Of a DNA stretch of 64,000 bases, positions 1 through 28,343 are shown piece by piece. This DNA is from Tubiluchus corallicola. Lineage: Eukaryota; Priapulida; Priapulimorpha; Priapulimorphida; Tubiluchidae. Made by a program: the position numbers and the translations under genes. Under the pieces are notes generated by a model that saw only the letters and a list, made by a program, of their open reading frames with translations, was not told the origin of the DNA and did no database searches. The first letter of the stretch is position 1. Every line of letters begins with the position of its first letter. Location: NCBI GenBank assembly GCA_030141605.1, contig JAQGDQ010000531.1, positions 22,501-86,500 of the forward strand. Reading direction: 5' to 3'.

Positions 1-560
1 GACAAAATCCAAAACTGTCTGAAAGTTCACGTAATTGATGGATGAGATCTGTGGCTTCATCTACTGTATCCACAGACTTGAGGCAATGACCAATGCAGAA
101 ATTGTTCACTCCCTCTGAATTAAAGTAACTGACATCGTCAAGTGCCATCTGCTAAACGGCAAATGAAGCCACGCTCAGCGACCATACTCCACCGAACATT
201 CATTCTAAACGTTTACAAAGGTTAACCTGGTTAGGCCATTATAAAAAAGAAGCAGCTCTCTGTTTTGGGGTGCCACAAACACTTGATGTAACATTTCGCA
301 AATATCTGCAAATATCTACTGGCTTCTGCCTAAAACGAAGAAACATGCCGATCAAGCTATTCCCGATATGTGAGGCTTGCAATATTGGTGAATTATGTGA
401 TTCTCCATCGCAGGTGGCCTCGCACAATCAAACACTGGTCGTGTTTTTCAGGCTTATTCCCATGGGAAGTGAACCCTGGGAAGTGTGGCAGATACCATAT
501 CATGCACCTTTCCACCTCTTTACATTCCTCTCTGACTACCTCAGCACATTTCATATGCAT
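1..560 (-). mobile_element. BEL/Pao retrotransposon relic (reverse transcriptase part)
   Basis: Read on the minus strand, short stretches in shifting frames resemble the reverse transcriptase of BEL/Pao elements: 'LIGMFLRFRQKPVDI' (about 340-300), 'VFVAPQNRELLLF' (about 280-245), 'MFGGVWSLSVASFAV' (about 205-165) and 'NNFCIGHCLKSVDTVDEA' (about 110-55). The last corresponds to the family's NNFYVDDCLKSV region, but the YVDD catalytic box has become CIGH, so the enzyme would be dead. Frameshifts and stops separate the pieces. The element runs off the left edge. Family assignment is by eye from motif order. Confidence 0.7.
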
Positions 561-689
561 TAAATCAGTCATATAGCATATTTAGTAAGCAGCTGAGGGT
601 TTTACTAAGTCTTTGTTCTAACCCGTTCATCGAAGCTGTTTAGTAAATCATCACGCATACTTCTCACTGGAATCTCCAGTTTCATAATA

Positions 690-1510
690 TCCATCGCGAG
701 CGCATTATTGATTTTTCCCAAATAGTAATAGCTCCCTTATCTTCCCATGACATTTTTATTTCAGTCGATAGGCTTCAATTATGCAAAATTTTTCCATTTC
801 TTTGTGATAAAAACTTGCCTCCAGCGGTTTAGAATTTCCAATTTAAGTTGGGGAAGTTGTAGCATCATGTTTCTACCGTTTAAATTCTGAATACTATCCC
901 AAGGTTTGCGAGTGCCAAGGAAAGGAGCAATTTTTACCTGTCCACGATAATGCTTTACTGCGGGCAAATGTGTATAAACTCCGTGGACTGCTGTATTATA
1001 CGTGTAGGGGAGATGCTGGCCAAATTCACTTCGCCAGCTTTCAAAGTACAAGTTTAAAAGTCCTTGCTCACAATTGTCAAATGCACTGGCTTTTTGCTGC
1101 GCTAACGATCGCAATTCAATGTAGGTGCTAAGACTCGGGTCAAAAACGTTAAAACCCCTGTTGAACGAATCCTTTCTTAAATAGCTCATCAATGTTTTCC
1201 AAAATAAAAGTGTCCAAAAACACGCATTTGTTGAACTGTATTAGTCGCCAGCAATGTAGTTTAGTGAAAGTCACATTTAGCTCAGGTCCAGTTATGCAGT
1301 GTGATAGCTCTTTATTTCTTGCACAAATTCAACGTAATCAAATATGCTACACATTAGGTTAACTAATAAGTCTGAAATGTCTTTGGTAGTCTTAGCTACC
1401 TAGCTTCTAGCAGTTTCAACTTGACGTAAATGGTATGGCAAAACAAGCACTCCTGGCGCATATTTATTATTAGTCGCCAATGTTACGTAAGCCTGCTTCG
1501 GTTCCACTCC
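690..1510 (-). pseudogene. Glycogenin-like (GT8) processed pseudogene
   Basis: On the minus strand a glycogenin-like sequence runs without introns. It begins with 'QAYVTLATNNKYAPGVLVL' near 1500-1445, continues with '[13 protein letters not shown]' near 1290-1250 and '[16 protein letters not shown]' near 1225-1175, then the open stretch 1192-779 with '[11 protein letters not shown]', 'EQGLLNLYFESW', 'HLPYTYNT' and 'FLGTRKPW'. Glycogenin transfers glucose from UDP-glucose to its own tyrosine and then to the growing primer. The metal-binding DAD of the usual FLDADTL motif is shortened to FLDTF, at least one stop interrupts the N-terminal part, and the frame shifts more than once. A possible relic of the C-terminal glycogen-synthase-binding motif ('SWEDKGAI') lies near 750-725. 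Lack of introns plus lesions suggests a retrocopy. It lies to the 3' side of the recognised EXTL3-like exons, in the same orientation. Confidence 0.8.
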
Positions 1511-1785
1511 TGAGCCATTCCTTGAACCATGTCAGAACTGTGAATCCATTCAGTAACCTCTTTTTGATGTTGACTGAACATGGGCGCGGTTTAACCTTTT
1601 CTAAGACTGAACTAACTGAACTGCTGGCATAATGCTTGTTTGCCCAATTTAATTTAATTTTTATAATTTTGGGCAGGTGGCGCTAGTACGGTAGTGTTTA
1701 ATTGTGATAAAATTAATAATGCCAAAATTCTCTACACTTCTCGTTCAGCTAAATGAGTTTGGTAAAGGAACACAGGGTCTCCAAC

Positions 1786-2650
1786 TTAGGTGACTTTGGT
1801 CATTTTGTCATACCAGCACTTGTGGGCAAGGCGGTTTTTATGGACTGCTTGTCTTGTGCGGAGAACGGCTTCATGCGAGCGAGTCAATTCTAATTGTACA
1901 GGATCAGTTCTGTAATATTTAGGCCTTGGACGGAAAATGTTGTCTAAAAGTAAATTTGGATGCCTGTTCTGACAGAGGAAGAAAGGACTATGTCCACCTA
2001 TTGTACTGGGTATAGTTCGCAAGGCAAGTATAATATGTAGAAGGTATTTAATGCAGTCAGTTGATTTTTGTGTCCACAAGTGCTGTTTGTTTATCTACAT
2101 GTACGTTTAACTCTTGATGGACTGGCATATATTTTTGTGCCAAGGTTTCTAAAGGAATTGTGTTTTATAAATCGGTGCTGAAAATCTCTGAGGGAAATAA
2201 GGATAGAACCTAATTTTGGGCATTCTGGAAGTCGGCTTAGAGAGTCTGCTGAAATACTTTTGCACCTTTCTTATAATAAATCCCTATATTATATTGCAGT
2301 AGCTCTACAAACCATCTTGAAAGTAACTGGTTTCTTAGCCTAGCAGCTGTGATTAAATAATCCTTCAGTGTCAGTTTGTGAAAGTAAATCTCCAATTTCA
2401 TAATTAGAAGCGTCCGTATTCAGCGTATATTCAATGATGTGGCTCCGGAAATTTTAACACTGGAGTTTACGTTAGAACTGCCATAAGTTTGTCAAATGCG
2501 TCTTGTTGTAGGGAGTTCTATTGCAACGAAGTCCCTTTCCAAAGTAACATAAGTAGAGGTTCAGCTGTGATTACAAAATTTTTAACAAATTCACATTAGT
2601 AAGTAGCCAATCTTAGAAATGTGCTTAAAAAACTCGCGTGCTAGTAAAAC
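1786..2650 (-). mobile_element. Ty3/Gypsy retrotransposon relic (RT end, RNase H, integrase end)
   Basis: Minus-strand fragments follow the order of a Ty3/Gypsy pol gene. About 2640-2470 gives 'FVKNFVITAEPLLMLLWKG' and 'AFDKLMAVLT'. About 2430-2380 gives 'LNTDASNYEIG', the RNase H start. About 2340-2270 gives 'RWFVELLQYNIGIYYKKGA'. The open frame 2079-1786 gives 'HIILALRTIPSTIGGHSPFF', the C-terminal part of the integrase core. Stops and frameshifts interrupt it, so it is inactive. It sits between EXTL3-like exon 4 and the glycogenin pseudogene, probably inside the next EXTL3 intron. Confidence 0.75.
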
Positions 2651-2832
2651 AAATATTTTGAAGCCAATCACAAAAACTTAACTATTCTGACTTTTTGGTT
2701 TCTAGCTCTATAATTGAATTATAGCGCACTGTGGCCAGTTTTGCTACGTAGGATCACAAAGTAATTGTATGTAATGCTGAATTCGCTGTATTTGTCGGTT
2801 TCCTTTTTTCAATACAACAGTTACCATGTTAC

Positions 2833-18766
<15,934 letters not shown>

Positions 18767-18769
18767 GTT

Positions 18770-19540
18770 GTCAACGTACCACAACAAAAATCCTTATAAA
18801 CTACTTTGTAAAAAAACATATATCGTATTACAAACTGAATTAGTAACAGTCCAACACACTGTTTGACTAAACATGCAAGTTCACGCACTGCTGCTTTGGC
18901 TGCACATACAATAATTTATTCTCATTTAAAGTTAGTGTGCGTGCTCACCAAAAGCGTTACCGGAAGCAAAGTTAACACAAGTAGACTTCAGAGAAGAGAA
19001 GAGCAAAATCCCGTTCACATACTGAGCCTTAATTTTTGTCTACCAGGCACTAAATGTCGGCTTGAAATCGCTGGCAAAACTAAAAAATGATGTTTCTAAA
19101 TCGTTTATAGCTTCTCGAAGATGTCTAAATTTCTCTTATGTTTTCTTTCGTTAGCAAACCGAGATAACCATAAAATAAAAAAAACTTATTTGATAATTTG
19201 TTAGTCGTCTTCGTAATATAGCCTTGTTTACATAAAGATCGAGTACACCTCATGTTTAAAAAACATAAAATAATACACAGTATATGCAATACAAAACTAA
19301 AATGCCGTAGTAGTTGTATTTTATGTCTTTTGACACTAACCACATTGTATTTACAACAACGAAATACGTACATCAAGTAGCATTACGAACAACATAATAC
19401 TAATTTACCGATTCTGATAAGCATCAGAAATATAGAGCCTACAAATGTTTTCAAAGACATAACATCCACACCCTGCAATATGTAATCCTTTTATAAGAAG
19501 TCAATGTATATGCAGCAGAGAACTGGAGTCGCATAAACGA
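18770..19540. other. Region upstream of the EXTL3-like gene
   Basis: A/T-rich sequence that should hold the EXTL3-like promoter and any 5' UTR exon. No clear TATA box, CpG-rich stretch or conserved motif was seen. Confidence 0.4.
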
Positions 19541-19544
19541 ACAT

Positions 19545-19790
19545 ACGACACACACCACACCACACCGCACCCACCACACCGTCCACACCACAAAACCTAC
19601 AATTGCCACGTCACTCACAAAACACCGCCCACACTATACTACACTACCTACACCATGCCAACCACACCATACCAGTCACACCATGTCACAACCACCAATC
19701 ATACTACACAACACACGCCATACTACACAGCACCAATCTACCATATCAAATGTTAATTGTAATGATGACGATGATGATAATGATGCATTA
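19545..19790. repeat. CCACACC-type patch with flanking ATG microsatellite
   Basis: Plus-strand CCACACC and CCATACC words end at about 19745 and are followed by a degenerate (GATGAT) run near 19757-19785. The layout mirrors that at 14.55-15.39 kb in inverted orientation. Confidence 0.8.
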
Positions 19791-20094
19791 TGATGTAGTT
19801 TTTTTTCATTTGGGTAAATGGAAGTCTCTCCATTTCTTGTTTTGTTTAATACACAGAATGTTCGATAGCGAGACGAAAAAGTAATGGGTGTACTTTAAAA
19901 CGAAGGCATTATTCTCATTTCGCGTTTAAATTATTGAAGAAATATTTTTTCGTTTGTTCTAGACAAACGAACATAGACTAAATCTAATTTTCAATTCTTC
20001 TTGAATCGAAAAATGAGTCCACCTCATACACCATAATCATTTATTCTTCACGAGAGGTTAAGATTAAATCTGTTATTATTATTATCATTAAATG

Positions 20095-20214
20095 TGCATG
20101 CGTGCCGGGGCATGTGTGTGTGAGTGTGTGCGTGCGTGTGTATGCGTGTGTGTGCGTGCATGCGTGCGTGCGTGCGTGTGTGTGCGTGTGCGTGTGCGTG
20201 TGTGCGTGTGTGCG

Positions 20215-20277
<63 letters not shown>

Positions 20278-20280
20278 ACA
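20095..20280. repeat. (TG)n/(TGCG)n microsatellite
   Basis: About 185 bases of alternating purine-pyrimidine, with GC-rich TGCG words on the left and a pure TG run on the right. Sequence of this kind can form Z-DNA. Confidence 0.95.
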
Positions 20281-20341
20281 CGCATGCACGCCTGTTTACA
20301 GATGACTCAGGCTAAAAAACAGTGGACACAAACTCCAACTG

Positions 20342-20700
20342 GTGGAGGGAACTCAATGTCGAGTATTGCATGTTTGGCGAGGCCAAGTAACTGGTATAGA
20401 TGTCGACTGGATTTTGGATGATTTTTCTGACGCTATAGAAACATTGGGTGAAGCATATTTAGAAATTAGCATTGGCATGAAAATGCAGGTTATACCAATC
20501 GCCATCGATCACCAGCTAGATGGCGAAGTGGGGAGCAAAAGAAAACCCTTTAATAATTTCATGATTTATGGGATAGTGACTTGTACAGCAATGCCAGAAC
20601 CACCGCTGTGGAAAATCTCGATTCTGATTCGGGGAGTGGCTTATCGAAAATTTGTTTTATAGCATGTGATTTTTACGTTAATAAAACTCAGGGGAAAAAC
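20342..20700 (+). other. Unrecognised open frame beside a LINE tail
   Basis: A plus-strand frame of 106 codons (20342-20662) has normal amino acid composition ('VDWILDDFSDAIETLGEAY'). Continuous matches to known families were not recognised. It ends about 140 bases before the inverted LINE tail at 20800, so it may belong to a neighbouring mobile element. Confidence 0.3.
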
Positions 20701-20799
20701 CTATGGTACGTTAACCTGGTTTGTCTATTTGAAACAGGACTGAAATTGTCAGAAATCTTTTTATGAGTATCGTTAAGATAGTGTAATGCGATTATCCAT

Positions 20800-21525
20800 T
20801 TTTAAAGTAAACCTCTATATGTATTTCTTTAATTGTTTGTGTCTCACTACTTGAACATTTAATCATTTTCATTTAGTCATTCGTACTTCCTATTTCAAAA
20901 GATCTCAAACCAACAATAAAAAGCAGTCAAGATTTCATTAAAATGTGGCCGCAATAAAATACATCATTATTTCATTCAAGTAACATTTCTATTCACTTAT
21001 AACTTGAGAACAATAGTATGATTCACACATCACAAATTTCACAAATCTATCGTGTTAGTTAACTATCATAAATGTTTACTTACATACTACCATTTACACG
21101 AATAGCATAATTATTACAAGTAGCACAATGCACTAAAGCACAATAATCACCTTATGAAGCACAATATAAAATCAATTTAGGTGCACCATAATATTAACTA
21201 TAATTTAGCACTATAGGCCTATATAGGGGGACTTGCTCTGTTAGCCAGTGAAAGCTAAGAGAGTCGAGCGGCCTTATATAAACTTTTCCTTCATAAATTA
21301 ATCTAAATAGTGGGCTTCATGCAATGCATACATGCATACTTGTATAGTCTGAAACTACCTACAGACCTATTCTAAGGGCAAATCTAAGTCTAACATTCAA
21401 GGCTATATTATAAGACTGTAGTTAAAGGAAAATTCATTAATTAGAAAAAATGCTATAGACACATAAAATTAAATTTATCTTCGGGAAATATATATGCGAT
21501 TTCCCGACATAGCTCTGGTTTTGTG
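20800..21525 (-). mobile_element. LINE 3' tail, inverted copy of 10985-11700
   Basis: The reverse complement matches the 11.0-11.7 kb segment over about 700 bases with small indels. Shared landmarks include 'ATATAAGGCCGCTCGAC', 'TATGCATTGCATGAAG' and 'AAGAAATACATATAGAGG'. Little homology was seen beyond these limits, so only the 3' end of the family was inserted here. Confidence 0.85.
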
Positions 21526-21529
21526 GTAT

Positions 21530-22380
21530 CTGTCTTCATATTTATCGAGATTCAGTTAAGAAGGTATGAATGTCTTTCTCCTCTGAAAGGCCAAGCCAGA
21601 GAGTCAGTTGCAAAAAATATGGTATTAAATATCTCATCTGTGAAGGATGGGGCTTGTTTCAAATATGCCATTTTGGGTCTTTGTATCTACATTTATTAAC
21701 AAGTTGGTCTAGACGCTTTGCAACAAATTACGATCAGTTTGCCAAGACCAATCCCACTAATAAAGCTTTCGAAAAAATAATCTCCAATACTATTTATGTA
21801 TTCGAGTAAAGATGAAAAAACAGACACATTAAATACCTTTGCAATGCTCCTCGTAGGGTAGCCGGCGGCGGAATTTCATCACATTCTTCTTTTTAATCCT
21901 CTATGGCATGGTATCACCTTCGAACAACATAGCTGCGAATGCCATCAAGCTGATGGAGACGTGCAAGAAAAATTACTGCCTCCACGCACCAAATTAAGCT
22001 TTACAAGTATAGTTGTATGCATATCTCCCAGCTACATTACTTATTGTGATTCTCGTACCCAATGACGACCCACTACTCAAACCTTTCGCAGGCAGACTTT
22101 ACCTAGTTCTTAACGAAAATATGGCAGCCTACACTCTTCTCTGTGAATATGGAGAATTCGTTGGAGAAGATTGCTCTCACTAATTAATGCTCTATATTCA
22201 CGACTTAGTGTAACAGTGGTCCATCAGCTTGAAGGCAGCTTGATGAAATTTAGTAAATGCCAATCAGCACCTGATCATGTATCCTCAAGATGAGGAAAAT
22301 TTTCGGACATCTAAGCAACGGTGTCACTGCAAAAAGCATGTTTTGCCCAAGGAAAAAATTCGCAAGCATCGCAATCTGAG
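21530..22380. other. No feature recognised
   Basis: Non-coding by eye. It has one short plus-strand frame (21570-21809) with no resemblance to a known family. Confidence 0.4.
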
Positions 22381-22389
22381 GGATTATTA

Positions 22390-25300
22390 CATCTGACCTC
22401 CAAGAAGCCCTCTGTCCTCTAGGATGTTGCCTCTCCTATTGGAAGTTCTCTATTTTCTAGGAAGGCCTCTGTCCTCTAGGAAGTCTCCTGTCGTCCAGTA
22501 AGGCCTCTGTCCTCTAAGAAGCCTCTGTCCTCTAGAAAGTCATCTGTCCTTTAGGAAGACATTTGTTCTATAAGATGTAGAACAAGATGTCCACTGGGAA
22601 GTCCTATGTCCTTTATCCTTTTCGATGCTTTACATACACTGTCCTCTACGATGTCCTGTGTAATCTGGCCTCTATAAGGTCCTGTGTACTCTGTCCTCTC
22701 TGAACCTCTGTCCTCTAAGATGTTGCCTGTCCGCTTGGAAAACCTCTATTTCTTAGGAAGACCTCTGTCCTCTAAGATGTCCTTTGTCCTCTAGTAAGTC
22801 ATCTATCATCTATCCTCTAGCAAGTGTTTTGCCTTCAAGGAAGTCTTCTGTTCTCTAGGTATTCTTTTGTGCTCTGTCCTCTAGGAAGACCTTTGTCCTC
22901 TTAAAAGTCTTCTGGTTTCTAGGAAGGCCTTTATATGCTAAGTTGTCCTCTGCCCTTTAGGAGGTCCTATGTACGCTGTCATTTAGGAAATCCTCTGCCC
23001 TCTAGAGTGTGTGTCTTTTAGGAAGACTTTTCTACTCTAAGAAGTTCTTTGTCCTCTACGAAGACCCCTGTCCTCTAAAAAGTCCTCTGTCCTCTGTCCT
23101 TTAGGAAATCTTCTGTTTGCTAAGAGGTCCCATGTCCTCTGTTTTCTAGGAAGTCCCCTGTCGTCTAGTAAGACCACTGTCTTCTAGAAAGTCATCTGTT
23201 CTTTAGGAAGACCTTTTTTCTATAAGATGTCCACTGAGAAGTTCTATGTCCTCTATGCTTTAGGATGCTTTACATCCTCTGTCCTCCATTAAGCTCTGTT
23301 TCCCGTGTCAAGTCCTCTGGGAATGTTCTGTGTTCTAGGAAGTCCTATGTCCTCTAGGAAGACCTCTGTTGTATAAGGTGTCCCCTGACCTCCAGGAAGT
23401 CTGCTGTCCTCTAGGATGTTTTCTGTCCTCAATGGAGTGCTCTGGTAGATTCTCTGTTCACTAGGACACACCCTGTCCTCTAGCGAGTTCTCTAGGATGC
23501 TTCCTGTCCTGTAGGAAGTCTTCTGTCCTCTAGTAAGGCCTCTGCCCAGGAAGTCTTCCGTCCTTTAAGAAGTCCTGTAGAAAGTCTTCTAAGAAATCTT
23601 ATGTCCTCTAGGAGATCCTCTGTCCCATAGCAAGTTCTCCATGAGGTCATCTTTCTTCTAAGTCTTCTGTCCTCTAAGAAGTTCTCTGTCTTCTAGCAAC
23701 TCATCTAGGAAGTCCTCTGTGTTCTAAGAAGTCCCCCTAGGAAATCCTCTGTCCTCCAAGCAGTATTCTGTCCTATTCTAGCAGATCTTCTGCCATATAG
23801 AAAGTTCTCCATGAGCTCTTCTGTTCTCTAGGAAGTTCTGTGTACTCTGTACTCTAAGAAGTCCTACATTCTTTGTCCTCTAGGTCGACCTGTGTTTTCT
23901 GTCCTCTAGAATGATATCTGTCCTCTCTGTAGTGCTCTGGGATATTCACTGTTCACTATGTTCTTCTATGATGTTTTCCTGTCCTCTTGGAAGTCTTTCG
24001 TCCTCTAGTAAGGATTCTGCCCAATAGGAAGTCTTCTATACTCTATGAAGTATTCTAGGAAGTCGTCTAAGAAATCGTCTGTCCACCAGGAGATCCTGTG
24101 AACCATAGTAAGATCTCCATGAGGTCCTCTGTCCGCTAAGAGGTCTGCTGTCCTCTAAGAAGATCTTTGTTATCTAAGAAGTCCTTTGTCTTCTAGGAAG
24201 TCTTGTGTCCTCTATGAAGCCTTCTGTCCTGTAGTAAGAAATCTGTTCTCTAGGAACTCTTCTGTCCTCTAAGAAGTCGTATGTCCAATATAAAGCTCTC
24301 TAACCTCTATCAAGTCCTCTAAGAAGGCAACTGTCCTATGTGAAGCTCTCTGTCCTCTCTCAAGTCCTCTAGGAAGTCCTCAGTGTTCTAGGAAGTCCTC
24401 TGTTGTCTAAGTTGTCCTCTGGTCACCAGGACGCCTTCTGTCCTCTAGGATGTTTTTTGTTCTCTGTGAAGTCCACTATTTCCTAGGAAAGCCTCTGTTC
24501 TCTAGGAAGTCCCATGTCCTCTAAGCAGGCCTCTGTCCTGTAGAAGGTCCTCTGTCCTTTAGTGCATCTTCTGTTCTCTAGAAAGTCTAAGAAATCGTCT
24601 GTCCACCAGGAGATCCTGTGTCCCATAGTAAGATCTCCATGAGGTCCTCTGTCCGCTAAGAGGTCTGCTGTCCTCTACGATGTCCTGTGTAATCTGGCCT
24701 CTATAAGGTCCTGTGTACTCTGTCCTCTCTGAACCTCTGTCCTCTAAGATGTTGCCTGTCCGCTTGGAAAACCTCTATTTCTTAGGAAGGCCTCTGTCCT
24801 CTAGGAAGCCTTCTATCCTCTTGGAAGTCCTCAGTCCTTTAAGAATTCCTCTGTCCTCTAAGAAGTCCTCTGCCCTCTAGAAAGTCACCTGTCCCTTAGA
24901 AGAGCTTTGTACTCTAATAAGTCTTTGTCCTCTAGGAAGGCCACTGTCCTCTATCATTTAGGATGTCTTATGTCCACTGTCCTCTGTATGCTAGGAAACC
25001 CTCTGTCCCCTGTACTCTAGGAAGACCTTTGACCCCTTAGTCTTCTGTTCTCTAGACAGTCCTATATCCTCTGTACTCTAGGAGGCTCTCTGTCTTCTAG
25101 GAAGACTTCTGTCCTCTAAAAGCCTAAAAGCCCTCTGTCCACTAGAAAGCCTTCTGTTAACTAGGAAGTCCTCTGCCTTCTTGGAAGTTCTTTGTCCACT
25201 AGGAAGACCTCTGTCCTCTAAAAAGCCTTCTGTCCTCTAGAAGTCTTCACTAGGAAGTCCTATGTCCTCAATCCCCTAGGAAGTCTTCTTTTCTCTAGGA

Positions 25301-26125
25301 AGTCCAATGTCCCCTGTTCTTTAGGAAGTACTATGGTCCCTGTCATCTTGGAAGTCCCTGTGAAGACCTCTGTCTCCTAAGTAGTCCTTGGTCCTCTAAG
25401 AAGATCTTTGTTATCTAAGAAGTCCTTTGTCTTCTAGGAAGTCTTGTGTCCTCTATGAAGCCTTCTGTCCTGTAGTAAGAAATCTGTTCTCTAGGAACTC
25501 TTCTGTCCTCTAAGAAGTCGTATGTCCAATATAAAGCTCTCTAACCTCTATCAAGTCCTCTAAGAAGGCAACTGTCCTATGTGAAGCTCTCTGTCCTCTC
25601 TCAAGTCCTCTAGGAAGTCCTCAGTGTTCTAGGAAGTCCTCTGTTGTCTAAGTTGTCCTCTGGTCTCCGGGACGCCTTCTGTCCTCTAGGATGTTTTTTT
25701 GTCCTCTGTGAAGTCCACTCTTTCCTAGGAAAGCCTCTGTTCTCTAGGAAGTCCTATGTCCTCTAAGCAGGCCTCTGTCCTGTAGAGTCCTCTGTCCTTT
25801 AGGAGATCTTCTGTTGTCTAGCCAGTCCCCTGTTCTCCAAGAAGTCGTCTGTCCTGTAGAAGGTCCTCTGTCCTTTAGTACATCTTCTGTTCTCTAGGAA
25901 GTCCTATATCCTCTGTCTTCTAGGAAGTCTTCTGTCCTCTGGGAAGACCTCTGTCCTCTAAGAAGACATTTGTCTTCTTAGAAGTCTTCTGCTGTCTAGG
26001 AAGACCCATGTCCTCTGTCCTCAAGGAAGCCCTCTGTCCTCTAGGAAGACATCTGCCCTCTAAGAAGTTCTTTGTCATCTAGGAAGTCCTCTTTTTTCTT
26101 GGAAGGCCTGTGTCCTGTATGGGAT
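22390..26125. repeat. 3.7 kb degenerate minisatellite (TCCTCTAGGAAG family)
   Basis: The array is made of diverged words around GTCCTCTGTCCTCTAGGAAG with a period of roughly 10 to 22 bases. It contains larger internal duplications: about 24155-24480 recurs at about 25395-25720, about 24065-24160 at about 24590-24680, and about 22640-22765 at about 24675-24795. The longest open frame seen is 60 codons and not credible. It lies between the EXTL3-like and B4GAT1-like genes. Confidence 0.95.
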
Positions 26126-26182
26126 AAACATGGCCATCACTTTGCTTGAAACGCTCAAATTTCTCGACATTGAAATATTTGC

Positions 26183-26479
26183 TCAATTCATTATGCGCTT
26201 CTGACGATGTATTGTTTCATTCTCTAATGAACCCAGTATGCTGCTTTGTGGGCTTGCAAGCTTTAGTATTATATCCCCAGGAAGTATTGGTATAATTATT
26301 TCATCTGCTGTTGACTTATCGTTTTGTTGTAGTTGAATCTTTCTTCTTAATACTCTAAAAGCCATGTCAAATTTCGTTCCTGGTAAAAAATTACTCCTGT
26401 TTTTCTTTAAATTCGCACTACTGTAACTAATGATTTGCCTTTTACACTTTCTGTAATCGCAGCAAGTTCTGCATTGCAC
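26183..26479 (-). other. Unrecognised 98-codon open frame
   Basis: The minus-strand frame encodes a basic, cysteine-containing start ('CRTCCDYRKCKRQ') then 'ADEIIIPILPGDIILKL'. No family was recognised. It lies just right of the minisatellite. A pseudogene fragment or mobile-element piece is possible. Confidence 0.3.
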
Positions 26480-26947
26480 TGAACCCGCACTGAACCCGCA
26501 CTGAAACTACAGACTGATTACTTTTTACTGAGTTAAGTTACTGTTTCCTTGAGAGATCGAAGATTTCGCAGCATCATTGCATGTTGGCTTGACTTTACTT
26601 TGTGTTATGATGGCCTCTCTTTGGCCTGCTTTGTGTAGCATTCAGTTGGCATCTGAAATTTTCTTCCTTTAACTATTTCTATATAGGAAGGATTGCTAGT
26701 GAACCACATAACACAGGATACGCTATTACATGAACAGTATTACTACGTGCATAGCGAATTTTAGGAAGACTATTAGGGTTCACACAGTAAGACTTAATTA
26801 CGAAGGTGCACAGTTTTGTTACACGTACTCTTGATGCTTTCACATCTAGGGACAATTCAAAAAGCCTTGACTACTGATACAGAAGTGTTACAATCAAATA
26901 AAACATAAAAAATAAAATCACATAATTACAGAATATTATTAATATAT

Positions 26948-27092
<145 letters not shown>

Positions 27093-27437
27093 AAGGAAGT
27101 TATTGTTGATGTTAGTGTACAATGTACGGGTAAAATTGTTTTTGTATGAAATATGTGCATAATTCCATAAAGAATTCAGCTCTCATTATTTCTACGCATT
27201 TCTACTGTTTTGGTCACTAACTGCATGCGGTGAACAATTTACAGTTTCCGCTCTTTGATAGTCGCTGTTCTGCCATCAGCAATACCGTTACCCGATATAA
27301 ATGCTGTAAAAGTGAAACGTAATGCAGCTGCGCTGTTGTGAATTGAGTAAGAATTATACTTGTAAAAAAATGCTCGTAATCTCTTGGGGTAATTCAGCAA
27401 TCAGTAGGTCCAAAATTTAATTTTGGTGACTAGAAAC

Positions 27438-28343
27438 ATGAAGCGAGTGATACGTAGGTTCGCCTGTTCATTGATGATCGTTCTTGTAATGTTGTCATAT
27501 CAAAAGAGTCACATGTTGCTAGATTACCTAGGATTGGCAAATACATCACTGATGTCAGACGAAGTCCATGAAGCAATAAAATACGAAAACGCAAGCAAAG
27601 CAACATCTCAAAACCGTTTAAATCGTGTTTTTCAAGTTCAGCCCTTAACTATATTAAAAGGAAATTCGAGGGATGTTATTATAACAAAGTTTTCTGATTT
27701 TGTTTCTCACGATGTTCTTTCTTATACTAAAGTTATCAACTTTATTCTGCCAAACAAGCGATTTAACTCCACGAGGACCCTGTCTATAGCAACACAAACC
27801 TCTTGGGAATATATGCATCATTTGCTGGACTTAGCAGAAAGATTTGATGGTCCAATATCTGCAGCCCTGTACGTGCCAGGAAACAGCTACGAATTTACAA
27901 TTGACAGAATTTTTTTGTATCGCAAATGTCATTGGCGATTTTTAGATAAGGTTGCAGTGTCTCTGTTTTTTCCATCAGATATGACACCTACACTTTCGAA
28001 CAGCAAAAGGACATCTAATTTGACATGTCATGATTCTATGTTGCCACCTGTCGATGGTCCTGAGATGTCACAATATGGACCGTATCCTGTAAACGTGGGT
28101 CGTAATACAGCACGTCGTGCTGTTTACACAGAACGTGTTTTGTTAATGGATGTGGAACTGAAACCAACTCCAAGACTTATGGAAAAGTTCTTCAAAATGC
28201 TTGACAAGTCTAATGCGAATGCAGCATTAAATATCGTTTATGTGCTTCCTGTATTTGAGTTGACTTTAGAGACACCTGTACCGAACACAAAAACAGAATT
28301 GCTGGAGCTGATTAGAAACAAAACTGCCGTTCCATTTCATGAG
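27438..28343 (+). CDS. B4GAT1: B4GAT1-like exon 1
   Basis: 302 codons, phase 0 out, donor GAG|GTAAAA. The frame stays open back to 27423, but the first ATG is at 27438. From there the protein begins with basic residues and a membrane anchor. The open frame past the donor ends 18 bases later and is intron. Confidence 0.92.

Noticed and set aside
20041-20421. Six overlapping frames with Cys-Val or His-Thr repeats
   Set aside because: All arise from the TG/CG microsatellite.
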